64,000 nt of DNA, from assembly GCA_021776515.1 (NCBI GenBank), contig JAJFFS010000016.1:369706-433705 (forward strand), given 5' to 3'. This stretch comes from Robiginitomaculum sp. (GTDB lineage Bacteria > Pseudomonadota > Alphaproteobacteria > Caulobacterales > Maricaulaceae). Each line of letters begins with the position of its first letter. The first letter of the stretch is position 1. A program made the position numbers and the translations under genes. The notes beneath the pieces were generated by a model, which saw nothing but the letters and a program-made list of their open reading frames with translations, did not search any database and was not told the origin of the DNA. This document shows, piece by piece, positions 16,505 to 26,220 of the stretch.

Positions 16505-16597
16505 AAATTCCTGTGCTCAAATTCCTGTGCTCAAATAGCCGATAGGCGATAGCACACTAACCTGTGCTCAAATAGCCGATAGGCGATAGCACACTAA
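16505..16597. repeat. nested tandem duplications with hairpin units
   Basis: A 37-base unit starting CCTGTGCTCAAATAGCC occurs at 16524-16560 and again unchanged at 16561-16597, preceded by a 14-base duplication AAATTCCTGTGCTC at 16505-16532. Each 37-base unit folds with TGTGCT and AGCACA as arms and GCC/GGC inside. On the minus strand the loop reads ATCGCCTATCGGCTATTTG, closely related to the loops of the hairpins at 33993 and 37624. Confidence 0.85.
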
Positions 16598-16613
16598 AAT
16601 AACACACTAAAAA

Positions 16614-16687
16614 TGGAGGCCCCGCCCGGAATCGAACCGGGGTGCAAGGATTTGCAATCCTCTGCGTAACCACTCCGCCACAGGGCC
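16614..16687 (-). tRNA. tRNA-Cys (anticodon GCA)
   Basis: 74 bases with CCA encoded. The acceptor GGCCCTG/CGGGGCC-type stem contains wobble pairing, the D arm is GCGG-AGTGGTTA-CGC, the anticodon loop ATTGCAAAT-region gives GCA within GAGGA/TCCTT stem, and the T loop has TTCGATT. It lies downstream of the tandem hairpin duplication on the opposite side and is divergent from the PIMT-like gene. Confidence 0.95.
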
Positions 16688-16839
16688 ATGTTGTTTTACG
16701 CTATCAAATGCGTGTTGCGGACCGCTCCTATAACTGGTGTTATGCGTCAGGTCCATGCGCCCATTCACCTGATTGCACGTTTTGTCTGTTGAGCGTAAAA
16801 GAAACGTCAAAATATGGTCGAAAAAGGGAATCACTTCTT

Positions 16840-17499
16840 ATGTTTGATGTCGAGGTCGCGCGCCGCGCTATGGTAGATAGTCAAATCCGTGTCAACGATG
16901 TGACGGACCACCGCCTTCTTTCTGCATTCTCGACGCTGCCGCGTGAACTTTTTGTTCCCAAGGCCGAGGCGGCCACAGCTTATGGAGAACGCAACGTCCC
17001 CCTGGGTTCAGGGCGTTTTCTTATCAAACCCCGCGAACTGGCAAAATTAATCCAGGCAGCGGATGTGCAAGCGGGGGATCTGGTTCTGAATATCGGGGCA
17101 GGCCGTGGATACAGCGCTGCCGTACTGAGTAAACTTGCTGAAACGGTTGTGGCACTGGAGCCAGATACAGGGTTACGTGAATGTGCTGAAAAAATACTGG
17201 CGCTGGTTCATGCGGATAACGTTGTCACGATTGACGGGGACTTGCGTGCTGCGGTGCCTGAACAAGGGCCGTTTAATGTTATTTTTATAGATGCGGGCGT
17301 TTCGTCGGTGCCGCAAAGCTGGCTGGATCAGTTAGCTGAGGGGGGGCGGCTGGCCGTTTTTGAACGTGATGGCAGTGCTGGCAAAGGCGTTGTTTATGTT
17401 CGTGCACGTGGGAGTGTCGGCCGCCGTGTTGCCTTTGATGCCAGTGTTCCTTTTCTGCCCGGATTTGAACCAGCCCGCGCCTTTTCCTTTGCTGGGTGA
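16840..17499 (+). CDS. protein-L-isoaspartate O-methyltransferase family protein
   Basis: 219 residues. The N-terminal RRAMVDSQIRVNDVTDHRLL and LPRELFVPKAEAATAYGERN match the PIMT-like proteins found upstream of tolC in Alphaproteobacteria. The SAM-binding core LVLNIGAGRGYSAAVLSKLA (about 80-100) is intact, with ALEPD following. True PIMT repairs isoaspartyl residues, but these homologues are shorter at the C-terminus and their substrate is not established. The ATG at 16840 is chosen since homology starts there and AGGGA lies about ten bases before. The gene order PIMT, tolC, popZ, valS is a conserved alphaproteobacterial neighbourhood. Confidence 0.85.
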   Translation: MFDVEVARRAMVDSQIRVNDVTDHRLLSAFSTLPRELFVPKAEAATAYGERNVPLGSGRFLIKPRELAKLIQAADVQAGDLVLNIGAGRGYSAAVLSKLAETVVALEPDTGLRECAEKILALVHADNVVTIDGDLRAAVPEQGPFNVIFIDAGVSSVPQSWLDQLAEGGRLAVFERDGSAGKGVVYVRARGSVGRRVAFDASVPFLPGFEPARAFSFAG

Positions 17500-17591
17500 G
17501 TCTGCGCCTTCTGAAGAGTTGAGATAAGGCAGGTGGCATTTACATAATGCTGCCCTATATTCAGTACTTATGAAGGTGTAAGGAAAATCAG

Positions 17592-18950
17592 GTGTTAAAA
17601 ATAAAACTGATGTCTTCGGCTTTTTGTGTGGCCATTTTAATGGCGGGTACTGTGCAGGCTGAATCACTGGCCGAGGCCATGGCGTTTGCCTATGCCACAA
17701 ACCCGTTATTACAAGCAGAGAGGGCAGGATTGCGTGCCACCGATGAACAATTGGCACAGGCCCGCTCCAGGCGTTTACCCTCTGCGCAGCTGGATGCCAA
17801 CTACGGATATTCCCGGGTTAAACAGGGCAGTCCTTTTTTCTCCGATACTTCCAGCTTTAAACCGCGCTCGGTAGGGGTTGCGGCCAATCAGGTTCTTTAT
17901 GGTGGTGGTGCGATCAAGGGCGGTATTAATGCCGCAAAAGCCAATATAGAGGCAGGTCGTGCCAATCTGGTTGGTGTAGAGCAATCAATATTACTGGACT
18001 CAGCATCAGCGTATCTGGATGTTTTCCAGGATGCAGAAATTGCGCGCATACGTCAGAATAATGTCTCCGTTCTTGAGCGCCAGCGTCAGGCTGCGCAAGA
18101 TCGTTTTGATGTGGGTGAGATCACCCGCACCGATGTCAGCCAGGCCATGGCCCGTGTTGCCGGCGCGCGTGCGCAACTGCAAGCCTCTCTGTCTACCTTA
18201 GCCAATAGCCGTGCCGCTTATGAGCGCGTCATTGGCCGTATGCCCGGCACGCTGGAAAAGGCGGAAGCGCCGGACAATGTGCCAAGCGATATTTTGAGCG
18301 CCCGGCAAATTGCAGAACATGAGGCACCAGCTATTCAAACGGCTATTCATGCCGAAGAAGCCGCCCGCCAACAAATCAATGTTGCCAAAGCCGGTTTGCG
18401 GCCATCGGTTACACTAGGTGTTAGCGGTAACAGAGCTGAAAGCACCGGCTTGCCCGGCCAGAGATTAACCAGCGGTAGTACATCTGCACGGGTTTCCCTG
18501 CCGCTTTTTACCGGAGGCCTTAGCCAGTCTCAAACCCGTGAAGCCCGCCAGCGCGCGTCGCAAGCCCGGTTGCAATTGGCCTTAACCCGCCGACAAGTGA
18601 ACGAGCAGGTAACGCAGGCGTGGAATACGTTGATTGCTGCTGAGGCTGTTATCATTTCCAGTGAGGAACAGGTTACGGCCAATGAACTGGCTTTTGAAGG
18701 TGTGGAAGAAGAGGCTCAGGTTGGGCTACGCACCACTTTGGATGTGCTGGATGCTGAACAGGAATTACTGAATGCAAGGCTGGCATTGGTGAGCGCTGAG
18801 CATGATGCTGCACTGGCTGCTTTTGGATTACTTGCCTCAACGGGTCAGTTGACGGCGCGCAAGCTTGATCTTGATGTGGTGTTTTATGATCCCGCATCTT
18901 ATGGGAAAACGACCGCTAGAGGGTTGTTTAATGCTAGCATAGACGAGTAA
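17592..18950 (+). CDS. tolC: TolC-family outer-membrane channel
   Basis: 452 residues from a GTG start with AAGGA eight bases upstream. A signal peptide ([23 protein letters not shown]) is followed by two outer-membrane efflux protein repeats. Repeat one opens [21 protein letters not shown] and has [21 protein letters not shown]. Repeat two includes [20 protein letters not shown] and [22 protein letters not shown]. TolC forms a trimeric outer-membrane tunnel for type I secretion and RND pumps. It could serve the RND pair at 3.4-7.7 kb, which lacks its own channel. It precedes popZ by about 80 bases. Confidence 0.94.
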   Translation: MLKIKLMSSAFCVAILMAGTVQAESLAEAMAFAYATNPLLQAERAGLRATDEQLAQARSRRLPSAQLDANYGYSRVKQGSPFFSDTSSFKPRSVGVAANQVLYGGGAIKGGINAAKANIEAGRANLVGVEQSILLDSASAYLDVFQDAEIARIRQNNVSVLERQRQAAQDRFDVGEITRTDVSQAMARVAGARAQLQASLSTLANSRAAYERVIGRMPGTLEKAEAPDNVPSDILSARQIAEHEAPAIQTAIHAEEAARQQINVAKAGLRPSVTLGVSGNRAESTGLPGQRLTSGSTSARVSLPLFTGGLSQSQTREARQRASQARLQLALTRRQVNEQVTQAWNTLIAAEAVIISSEEQVTANELAFEGVEEEAQVGLRTTLDVLDAEQELLNARLALVSAEHDAALAAFGLLASTGQLTARKLDLDVVFYDPASYGKTTARGLFNASIDE

Positions 18951-19030
18951 AGATAGAAGGATTGGCTGGACAGGGGAGGTATCCCGGTCCTAGCCTGATT
19001 TTTTTCACTAACGATTCGGGCGCAAATGTC

Positions 19031-19714
19031 ATGGCAGAAGAAAACGCAGAGAGTGAAGCTGAACCGACAATGGAGGAAATCCTAGCCTCTATTCGCCGTA
19101 TCATTTCAGAAGATGATGAGGATGAGGCAAAGGATGAAGCTGAAGCGGTAGCACCTGAGCCCGAAGTGGAGCCTGAACCGGTGGCTGAAGTTGAACCTGA
19201 ACCTGAGCCTGAGCCTGAGCCTGAGCCGGTCGCTGAAGTTGAGCCCGAGCCAGAACCTGAGCCTGAGCCGGTGGCTGAAGTTGAGCCCGAGCCAGTTGTT
19301 GAGGATGAACCTGAAGCCCCGCCAGCAATGGAAGAAGACAGTATTCTGGAACTGACGGAACTGGCAGATGATTCGGAAAATGACATTATTGTTGTGGACA
19401 AGGAAGACGAGCCAGAGCTTGAGCCAGAGCCGGTTGCTGAAATCGAACCAGAGCCCGTAGCCGCGGTGAAACCAGAACCAGAACTGGAAGATGAGATATT
19501 AAGCGAAGCCAGCGCTAGCGCCGCAGCCGGCTCATTAGGGGCATTGGCGCAAAACATGCGTGTTGCCCAGGATGACGGGCAAACCATTGAAGGCGTGTTG
19601 CGTGAACTTCTGCGGCCTATGCTTAAATCCTGGCTGGATGAAAACTTGCCAGCCATTGTGGATGCCAAGGTTGAAGAAGCCATAGACAAGGTGGTGCGCC
19701 GCACCCGTGTATGA
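19031..19714 (+). CDS. popZ: PopZ-type polar organising protein (DUF2497)
   Basis: 227 residues. The N-terminal helix [20 protein letters not shown] (about 11-30) is the hallmark of DUF2497/PopZ and is the partner-binding region in Caulobacter. Residues 35-160 are an acidic, proline-rich spacer with repeated Glu-Pro dipeptides, and the last 55 residues ([11 protein letters not shown] to VVRRTRV) are the helical oligomerisation region. PopZ forms a polymer at the cell pole that tethers the chromosome origin through ParB and recruits signalling proteins. Location between tolC and valS supports the call. The ATG at 19031 is chosen because the family sequence begins there. The reverse strand is long and open only because of low complexity. 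Confidence 0.9.
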   Translation: MAEENAESEAEPTMEEILASIRRIISEDDEDEAKDEAEAVAPEPEVEPEPVAEVEPEPEPEPEPEPVAEVEPEPEPEPEPVAEVEPEPVVEDEPEAPPAMEEDSILELTELADDSENDIIVVDKEDEPELEPEPVAEIEPEPVAAVKPEPELEDEILSEASASAAAGSLGALAQNMRVAQDDGQTIEGVLRELLRPMLKSWLDENLPAIVDAKVEEAIDKVVRRTRV

Positions 19715-19729
19715 GGCTTTGCCTCATAC
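19709..19729 (+). other. perfect hairpin over the popZ stop codon
   Basis: GTATGAGGC and GCCTCATAC form a nine-base stem around TTT, and the TGA stop of popZ lies within the left arm. A degenerate second copy (AGCTTTGCCTTCATAC) follows directly. There is no T run, so it is not a standard terminator; it may be an mRNA 3'-end stabiliser or a repeat remnant. Confidence 0.6.
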
Positions 19730-19821
19730 CAGCTTTGCCTTCATACATTCTGCTTGTTTAGTTTTACCGTGCCGCAGGTGCGCCTGGTGCGTTTCTGGGA
19801 CCATTATTTGAGTCCATCGCC

Positions 19822-22530
19822 ATGCTGGAAAAATCGTTTGATCCGACGCGCTGCGAACAGCGCCTTTATGAAAAATGGGAAGCCTCCGGTGCGTTCACAC
19901 CCAAGGATGACCCGAACGCCGAGCCCTATTGCATTGTTATTCCGCCGCCCAATGTCACTGGCTCGCTGCATATGGGCCATGCGCTGAATAACACTTTGCA
20001 GGATGTGCTGATCCGCTTCGAGCGTATGCGTGGTAAATCCGTGCTGTGGCAAGTGGGCATGGATCATGCGGGCATTGCCACACAAATGGTGGTTGAGCGC
20101 CAATTGGCCGAAGAAGGCAATACATCGCGCCGCGAAATGGGCCGCGAAGCTTTTGTGGACAAAATCTGGGAATGGAAAGCCAAATCCGGTGGCACCATTA
20201 CGGGGCAGCTTCGCCGGCTTGGGGCATCATGCGATTGGTCGCGTGAGCGTTTCACCCTGGATGAGGGGTTAAGTGCGGCTGTGCGCAAAGTTTTTGTGCA
20301 GCTTTATAAAGAAGGTTTAATTTATCGCGCCAAACGCATGGTCAATTGGGACCCCCATTTTCAGACCGCCATTTCGGACCTTGAGGTGGAAACCCGCGAG
20401 GTACAGGGGCATTTCTGGCATTTCAAATACCCGCTGGAAAATGGTGAGACCTATGAGTTTCCTGTTCAGCACGACGAAGACGGCAAGCCGACAAAGTGGG
20501 AAACCCGCAATTATATAGCCATTGCCACAACCCGGCCTGAAACCATGCTGGGTGATGGCGCGGTGGCGGTGCATCCCGATGATGCGCGCTATGCGCCCAT
20601 CGTTGGCAAGCGTGTTATGTTGCCGCTGGCGGATCGTTATATCCCGATCATTACCGATGAGCACCCGGATCCTGATTTTGGCTCTGGCGCGGTAAAAATC
20701 ACCGGTGCCCATGATGCCAATGACTATGAAGTGGCGCGGCGCCATGATCTGCCCATGCACATTATTATGGATGAGCGGGCGCGCATGCTGGCCAGCGAAA
20801 TTATGCCCGAAAAATATGTGGGTATGGATCGTTTTGAGGCCCGCAAACACGTCATTGACGACATAGACGCTCTGGGCCTTATGGAACGGGTTGAAGACAA
20901 GGTGATCCAGCAGCCCTTTGGCGATCGCTCGAACGTAGTGATCGAACCTATGTTGACTGACCAATGGTTTGTTGATGCGCCAAAGCTGGCCGAAGAACCG
21001 ATCGCCGCGGTTGAGGGTGGCCGAACAAAATTTACCCCGAAAAATTGGGAAAAGACCTATTTTAACTGGATGCGCAACATCCAGCCCTGGTGCATTTCGA
21101 GGCAATTATGGTGGGGACACCGCATCCCGGCATGGTATGGGCCTGATGGTCAGGTTTTTATTGAGGAAAGCGAAAAAGAAGCACAAGAAGCCGCCAATAA
21201 TCATTTTGGTAAAACGGTCACGTTAAGGCAGGATGAAGACGTGCTCGACACCTGGTTTTCCTCGGCCCTGTGGCCATTTTCCACCCTGGGCTGGCCCGAT
21301 GAAACGGCAGAGCTGGAACGCTATTACCCGACCAATGTGCTGATCACCGCCTTTGATATTATTTTCTTCTGGGTGGCGCGGATGATGATGCAAGGCCTTC
21401 ATTTTATGAAGGAAATTCCGTTTCCGGATGTCTATATTCATGCGCTGGTGCTGGACGAAAAGGGACAAAAAATGTCCAAGTCCAAGGGCAACACCATCGA
21501 TCCTCTGGAAATTATTGACGAGTTTGGTGCCGACGCGTTGCGCTATACGCTGACCTCTTTGGCGGCGCAGGGCACCAATATCCGCATGTCGGCAGACAAG
21601 GCCGCCAATTCACGGAACTTTGGTACCAAAATCTGGAATGCGGCGCGGTTCTGCCAGATGAACGAATGTATTTCTGCCCCGGATTTCGACCCGGCAACGG
21701 TTCAGGAACCGCTGAACCGCTGGATCATTTCCGAGGCCGCCAGCACCGCACAAAAGGTCACCACGGCACTGGAAAGCTATCGCTTTAATGATGCTGCCGG
21801 GGCGCTATATCGGTTTATCTGGAACACTTATTGCGATTGGTATCTGGAGCTGATCAAGCCATTGCTGATGGGCGAGGACGAGACCGCCAAGGCCGAGGCG
21901 CGTAGCTGTGCCGCCTATGCTTTTGATCAGGCGCTGATTGTGCTGCACCCGATCATGCCCTACCTTACCGAAGAATTATGGGGTGAGATGGCACCGCGCA
22001 ACACCATGTTGATCACTGCCCGTTGGCCCGAACCTGATCCGGCGCTTATTGACGAAGCGGCGCAGGAAGAGATGGACTGGGTGACGCGTCTGATCAGTGC
22101 CATTCGTTCAGTGCGGGCGGAAACCAATGTGCCAGCCGGGGCGAAATTGCCTATGGTGGTGTGTAGCGAAAATGCAGCTTTACGCGGGAACTTTAACCGT
22201 CATGCGGACCTCATCGGCCGCCTTGCCCGTCTTGATGACATTACCTTTGCCAGTGAAGCCCCCGAAGGTACACTGCAAACCGTGGTTGATGAAGTAACCT
22301 ACGCGCTGACTATCCAGGGCAGTATGGATATGGGGGCAGAGCGTAAGCGTTTGGACGGTGAAATTGCCAAAACCCAAGGTGAAATTTCTCGTATTGAGAA
22401 AAAACTGGGCAATGAGAAGTTTACTGCCCGCGCACCCAAAGCCGTGGTCGATGGCGAGCGTGAGAAGCTAAACGGCTATCAGGCGCAGAAGGAAAAGCTG
22501 GAAGAGGCATTAAAACGCCTGCCTGAATAA
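19822..22530 (+). CDS. valS: valyl-tRNA synthetase
   Basis: 902 residues, a class I aminoacyl-tRNA synthetase that charges tRNA-Val and edits threonyl errors. The HIGH-type motif is LHMGH (about 49-53, within PPPNVTGSLHMGHALN). The KMSKS motif is KMSKSKGNT near residue 551. The editing insertion includes TTRPETMLGDGAVAVHP. The anticodon-binding domain covers about 620-770, and the C-terminus is the valine-specific coiled coil (MGAERKRLDGEIAKTQGEI to the end). It follows popZ, as usual in this bacterial class. Confidence 0.98.
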   Translation: MLEKSFDPTRCEQRLYEKWEASGAFTPKDDPNAEPYCIVIPPPNVTGSLHMGHALNNTLQDVLIRFERMRGKSVLWQVGMDHAGIATQMVVERQLAEEGNTSRREMGREAFVDKIWEWKAKSGGTITGQLRRLGASCDWSRERFTLDEGLSAAVRKVFVQLYKEGLIYRAKRMVNWDPHFQTAISDLEVETREVQGHFWHFKYPLENGETYEFPVQHDEDGKPTKWETRNYIAIATTRPETMLGDGAVAVHPDDARYAPIVGKRVMLPLADRYIPIITDEHPDPDFGSGAVKITGAHDANDYEVARRHDLPMHIIMDERARMLASEIMPEKYVGMDRFEARKHVIDDIDALGLMERVEDKVIQQPFGDRSNVVIEPMLTDQWFVDAPKLAEEPIAAVEGGRTKFTPKNWEKTYFNWMRNIQPWCISRQLWWGHRIPAWYGPDGQVFIEESEKEAQEAANNHFGKTVTLRQDEDVLDTWFSSALWPFSTLGWPDETAELERYYPTNVLITAFDIIFFWVARMMMQGLHFMKEIPFPDVYIHALVLDEKGQKMSKSKGNTIDPLEIIDEFGADALRYTLTSLAAQGTNIRMSADKAANSRNFGTKIWNAARFCQMNECISAPDFDPATVQEPLNRWIISEAASTAQKVTTALESYRFNDAAGALYRFIWNTYCDWYLELIKPLLMGEDETAKAEARSCAAYAFDQALIVLHPIMPYLTEELWGEMAPRNTMLITARWPEPDPALIDEAAQEEMDWVTRLISAIRSVRAETNVPAGAKLPMVVCSENAALRGNFNRHADLIGRLARLDDITFASEAPEGTLQTVVDEVTYALTIQGSMDMGAERKRLDGEIAKTQGEISRIEKKLGNEKFTARAPKAVVDGEREKLNGYQAQKEKLEEALKRLPE

Positions 22531-22613
22531 ATTGATCTCCTGAGGCGTGTCGGTGTTTGCGCTTCTGCGCCCTGATGCCTATGCTGCGTAATAGCGAAAT
22601 GGGGAAAAGTATC

Positions 22614-24575
22614 ATGATACGGAAAAGTGCCATTGGTTTTGTGGTAGCTCTTGGTCTGCTAGGTGCCTGCCAACAGGCGGCGCAGGAACCACCGATTTCA
22701 ATTGATGAGGGATCGGCAACTGTTGATACTGCACAAGTGCTCACGCTGCCTGAATATGATGCTAAAGCCTTTTTTGATACCACCTCATACGGCATGCCAT
22801 CGGGTGCAGGATTTGCTTTTTTTCCTGACGGACAATCTGTTCTGGTCAGTTCTGACAAAACCGGCATATTTAACGTCTATGCCATTAATGTTGCAGATGG
22901 TTCAGCGCAGCAACTGACCAGTTCAACGACTAACGCAATTTTTGCGGTCAGTGTATTCCCCAATGATAAGCGGGTGCTTTACACGTTTGATGGTGGCGGT
23001 AATGAATTAAACCATGTTTATGTGCGTGAGGCAGGTGGTACTGCCCATGACTTGACGCCGGGCGAAAAACTCAAGGCACAGTTTCTTGGTTGGTCTGGCG
23101 ATGAAACCGGGTTTTATCTAACCAGCAATGAGCGCAATCCTAAGTTTTTTGATGTGTACCGCTATGACAGTGATGATTATGAACGCACTATGGTTTTTGA
23201 GAATGAAGGGTATCAGATTGATGCCATTTCATCAGATGGGAGCTGGCTGGCGCTCACTAAAAACAATACCAGCGCGGATTCGGATATTTTCCTGACTGAC
23301 CTGCGAAGTGTAGACAAAATACCGACGCTTATCAGCGCCCATGAGGGAAATGTCAGTCATGGTATTTATGGGTTTTCTGCCAATAATACGGTACTGGAAT
23401 ATTCCACCGATGCGCATGGTGAATTTAATCAGGCCTGGAGTCATAATCTTGATACGGGCGAGAAAACCTCACTGGTGACAGCCAACTGGGATGTTTCCTT
23501 TACGGGCGTGTCAAATAGCGGGCATTACCGGGTAACCGGAATTAATGCCGATGCGCGAACAAAGGTATCGCTGAGTAATGCACAAACCGGGGCGGAACTG
23601 GCCTTGCCAGATCTGCCACCTGGCGACATTCGCAGCATTCGTTTTTCCGGTGATGAAAGTAAAATCGCATTTTTACTTAATGCTGATACCAGCCCCTCAA
23701 ACGTTCACGTGGTTGATTTGAATGCGGGTACTGATACGGCACTGACCAATGCGCTAAACCCGGCGATTAACTCTGACGTGTTGGTGGACAGTCAGGTTGT
23801 TCGCTATGAGAGTTTTGACGGTCTGAAAATTCCAGGCATTTTATATCGCCCAAAGACTGCAAATGCTGATCATAAATCACCGGCGATTGTGTTGGTTCAT
23901 GGTGGTCCTGGTGGGCAAAGCCGTACTGGTTATAATCCGATGGTCCAGCATCTGGTCAATCATGGCTATGCCGTATTGGCGGCCAATAACCGTGGTTCCT
24001 CGGGCTATGGTAAGACATTCTTTCACATGGATGATAAGCGTCATGGTGAAGTGGATTTACAGGACATAGTTTATGCGCGCACCTATCTTGAAAGTCTTGA
24101 CTGGGTGGACGGCGAAAACGTCGCCATTATGGGGGGGTCATACGGGGGCTACATGGTTGCTGCGGCGCTGGCGTTTGAGCCGGACGCATTTAATGCCGGG
24201 GTAGATATTTTTGGCGTAACTAATTGGGTGCGCACGCTAAAATCTATTCCGCCCTGGTGGGACAGTTTCAAAAAGGCTCTTTATGATGAGATGGGCGATC
24301 CGGCAGTGGATGAGGAGCGTCACCGGCGTATTTCCCCTCTGTTTCATGCAGAAAATATCACTAAACCTTTATTGGTGGTTCAGGGCGTTAATGATCCACG
24401 TGTGCTAAAAGTTGAGAGTGATGAGCTCGTTGAGAAAGTTCGTGCCAATGGTGTGCCGGTGGAATATCTGGTGTTTGAAGATGAGGGGCACGGTTTTCGT
24501 AATCGCAAGAACAGGATTGCTGCTTCCGAAGCTTACCTTTCTTTTCTTGACAAAACACTGAATACGGCACCCTGA
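22614..24575 (+). CDS. S9 family peptidase (prolyl oligopeptidase type), lipoprotein
   Basis: About 653 residues. A lipoprotein signal ends in LLGAC, with Cys near residue 18, so the enzyme is probably membrane-anchored in the periplasm. A beta-propeller built from WD40-like strands covers about 40-390 and gates an alpha/beta hydrolase domain (400-650). The catalytic triad is visible: Ser in MGGSYGGYMVA, Asp in VNDPRVLKVES and His in EDEGHGFRNRKN. Such enzymes cut short peptides after proline or other residues. The ATG at 22614 is chosen because the signal peptide begins there. The next gene begins 11 bases downstream. Confidence 0.93.
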   Translation: MIRKSAIGFVVALGLLGACQQAAQEPPISIDEGSATVDTAQVLTLPEYDAKAFFDTTSYGMPSGAGFAFFPDGQSVLVSSDKTGIFNVYAINVADGSAQQLTSSTTNAIFAVSVFPNDKRVLYTFDGGGNELNHVYVREAGGTAHDLTPGEKLKAQFLGWSGDETGFYLTSNERNPKFFDVYRYDSDDYERTMVFENEGYQIDAISSDGSWLALTKNNTSADSDIFLTDLRSVDKIPTLISAHEGNVSHGIYGFSANNTVLEYSTDAHGEFNQAWSHNLDTGEKTSLVTANWDVSFTGVSNSGHYRVTGINADARTKVSLSNAQTGAELALPDLPPGDIRSIRFSGDESKIAFLLNADTSPSNVHVVDLNAGTDTALTNALNPAINSDVLVDSQVVRYESFDGLKIPGILYRPKTANADHKSPAIVLVHGGPGGQSRTGYNPMVQHLVNHGYAVLAANNRGSSGYGKTFFHMDDKRHGEVDLQDIVYARTYLESLDWVDGENVAIMGGSYGGYMVAAALAFEPDAFNAGVDIFGVTNWVRTLKSIPPWWDSFKKALYDEMGDPAVDEERHRRISPLFHAENITKPLLVVQGVNDPRVLKVESDELVEKVRANGVPVEYLVFEDEGHGFRNRKNRIAASEAYLSFLDKTLNTAP

Positions 24576-24586
24576 TAATTGGCATC

Positions 24587-25531
24587 ATGACAGAGCACCC
24601 TGATATGGAAGGTTTTGACGCCTTCGTAGACGAGCAAATTGTACCGCTGTTTTCTCACATGCAAACCACGCGTGATGCTGGCAAGGCCCAGTTGAAAAAG
24701 GGGGGCTGGATTGGCCTTCTTGTGGGCTTGGGAGTAGGGCTGTCAATTTTTGTTTTCTTTCAGTCCTGGCCATGGGCATTGGCTGCATTGGTACTGGCAC
24801 CGCTGATCGGCATGGCACCGGGTTTTCTGTTGGCATCCTCAGCAGAAGGCACGTTCATGGACGAAAACGTAGCACTGGTGTCGAAATTTTTGGGTCTGGA
24901 GTATCAGGAAAAAGATTTTGATCCGCCTCATTTTGATCTTCTCACGCGCGCCAGACTGGTGCCAGAGCATGATCGCTCAAAGTTCACTGAACTGGTGCAA
25001 GGTGAGCGTCACGGCGTACCCTTTGCGCTCTATGAAGCTAGCTTGAAACAGCGCATCGAGAGCGGGTCTGGTAAAAATAAAACCGTAACCTGGGTACCTG
25101 TATTTTTTGGCCAGTTTTTACACATACCTTATCACCGTAGTTTTTCCAGCCATACGCTGGTTGCCAGGGATGCAGGCTTTCTCAACAAATTCTCTGGCCC
25201 GGGCATGGGATTGAAACGTGTTGGGCTGGTTGATCCGGAATTTGAAGATATGTTCGAGGTTTATTCAACCGATCAGGTCGAGGGCCGTTATCTCGTTGAC
25301 CCTTTGTTTATGGAGCGATTGTTGAAGCTGGAGGCGTACCAGAAAGACAGAGAGCTTCAGGCCGCATTTTTTGAGCAATCGGTTATGATTGCCGTTACCG
25401 GCGGTGACGGATTTTATCCGACAATGTCGGATGGGCAAAATGCTAAAGACGTGGCGCTGGAAACAGCCAATGTATTTTTGAGTATTTTTGACCTCATTGA
25501 CGGCGTGCTTGGCAAGTCAAAAAAGGTATAA
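24587..25531 (+). CDS. DUF3137 membrane protein
   Basis: 314 residues. The N-terminal FDAFVDEQIVPLFSHMQTT is typical of DUF3137, followed by two close membrane helices (about 38-80) and a large soluble domain containing ARLVPEHDRSKFTELVQGE, FFGQFLHIPYHRSF and the closing DDFEDMFEVYSTDQVE-like segment (here EFEDMFEVYSTDQVEGRY). The family is commonly near LemA proteins, but none is present here. Function is unknown. It begins 11 bases after the S9 peptidase gene, and an operon is likely. Confidence 0.85.
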   Translation: MTEHPDMEGFDAFVDEQIVPLFSHMQTTRDAGKAQLKKGGWIGLLVGLGVGLSIFVFFQSWPWALAALVLAPLIGMAPGFLLASSAEGTFMDENVALVSKFLGLEYQEKDFDPPHFDLLTRARLVPEHDRSKFTELVQGERHGVPFALYEASLKQRIESGSGKNKTVTWVPVFFGQFLHIPYHRSFSSHTLVARDAGFLNKFSGPGMGLKRVGLVDPEFEDMFEVYSTDQVEGRYLVDPLFMERLLKLEAYQKDRELQAAFFEQSVMIAVTGGDGFYPTMSDGQNAKDVALETANVFLSIFDLIDGVLGKSKKV

Positions 25532-25533
25532 GC

Positions 25534-26220
25534 CTAAATTTTCTTGTCTGTTACTGTTTGCATTAGCCCCCAAAACAGCATGGCTTGTGCCAGATAATAA
25601 CTGCCCATGACGGCTAGGTGACGGGATGGCAGGACCGTGGCAAAACGATCAATGCCGATCAGAGTATCCGAGAGCAGGAACAACAAGGCACCAATTTTGG
25701 CAATGTTTGATACGGTGTTCCCAAGCGCCAGCAGTACCATCAGCGTCAATGCTCCAAAATAGACCGCTAATGCTGGTGCCAGCTTGCCAGCCAGCGGCAG
25801 CAGCCAAAGGCCTAGTGCTAAAGCCCACAGCAGCACCATGCCCGCCGCCATTTTCTTGCTTGTTGATAACATTGCAAAGCTATGGCGGCCTGGCCAGAAG
25901 CATGAAATATAGGCCAGTTGCGCCAGCAGAAATGCGCCCATGCCAGCGGCGAAATTACCGCTAAAGTCCAGCGATAGAAAAAGGTCGCCAAAGCCTGAAA
26001 ACACAAGTGCCAGTGCCAGGCGTTTATGAGACGGTACATCGCGGTTTATTAGCGCCAGACCCGCCAATATCCAGATCGGCATGGCCTTGATAAAGGGTGC
26101 GAAGTTCTCATTCAGTTGCGTTGGAATAAATAGATATGCAAGTGCTGCCATTCCGGCAAAGCTTAATAAGATAACGTCTAAAGGATGAGCCAGTATGGCG
26201 CTTTTGTATGTTTGTCTCAT
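25534..26220 (-). CDS. YhhN/TMEM86-type lysoplasmalogenase
   Basis: 228 residues with about eight membrane helices. The family signature is visible in the FGDLFLSLDFSGNFAAGMGAF region and in the C-terminal LLFLLSDTLIGIDRFATVLP. Relatives hydrolyse the vinyl-ether bond of lysoplasmalogens, although many bacterial members remain untested. The ATG overlaps the exonuclease III stop by four bases (ATGA), so the two are coupled. It converges on the DUF3137 gene with a two-base gap. Confidence 0.88.
   Translation of the reverse strand: MRQTYKSAILAHPLDVILLSFAGMAALAYLFIPTQLNENFAPFIKAMPIWILAGLALINRDVPSHKRLALALVFSGFGDLFLSLDFSGNFAAGMGAFLLAQLAYISCFWPGRHSFAMLSTSKKMAAGMVLLWALALGLWLLPLAGKLAPALAVYFGALTLMVLLALGNTVSNIAKIGALLFLLSDTLIGIDRFATVLPSRHLAVMGSYYLAQAMLFWGLMQTVTDKKI

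Noticed and set aside
18934..19704. Ser/Gly-rich 256-codon open frame on the minus strand
   Set aside because: It is the reverse of the Glu-Pro repeats of popZ; low complexity explains the open frame.
20317..21105. 262-codon open frame on the minus strand
   Set aside because: Lies wholly within valS on the opposite strand and has no recognisable motif.
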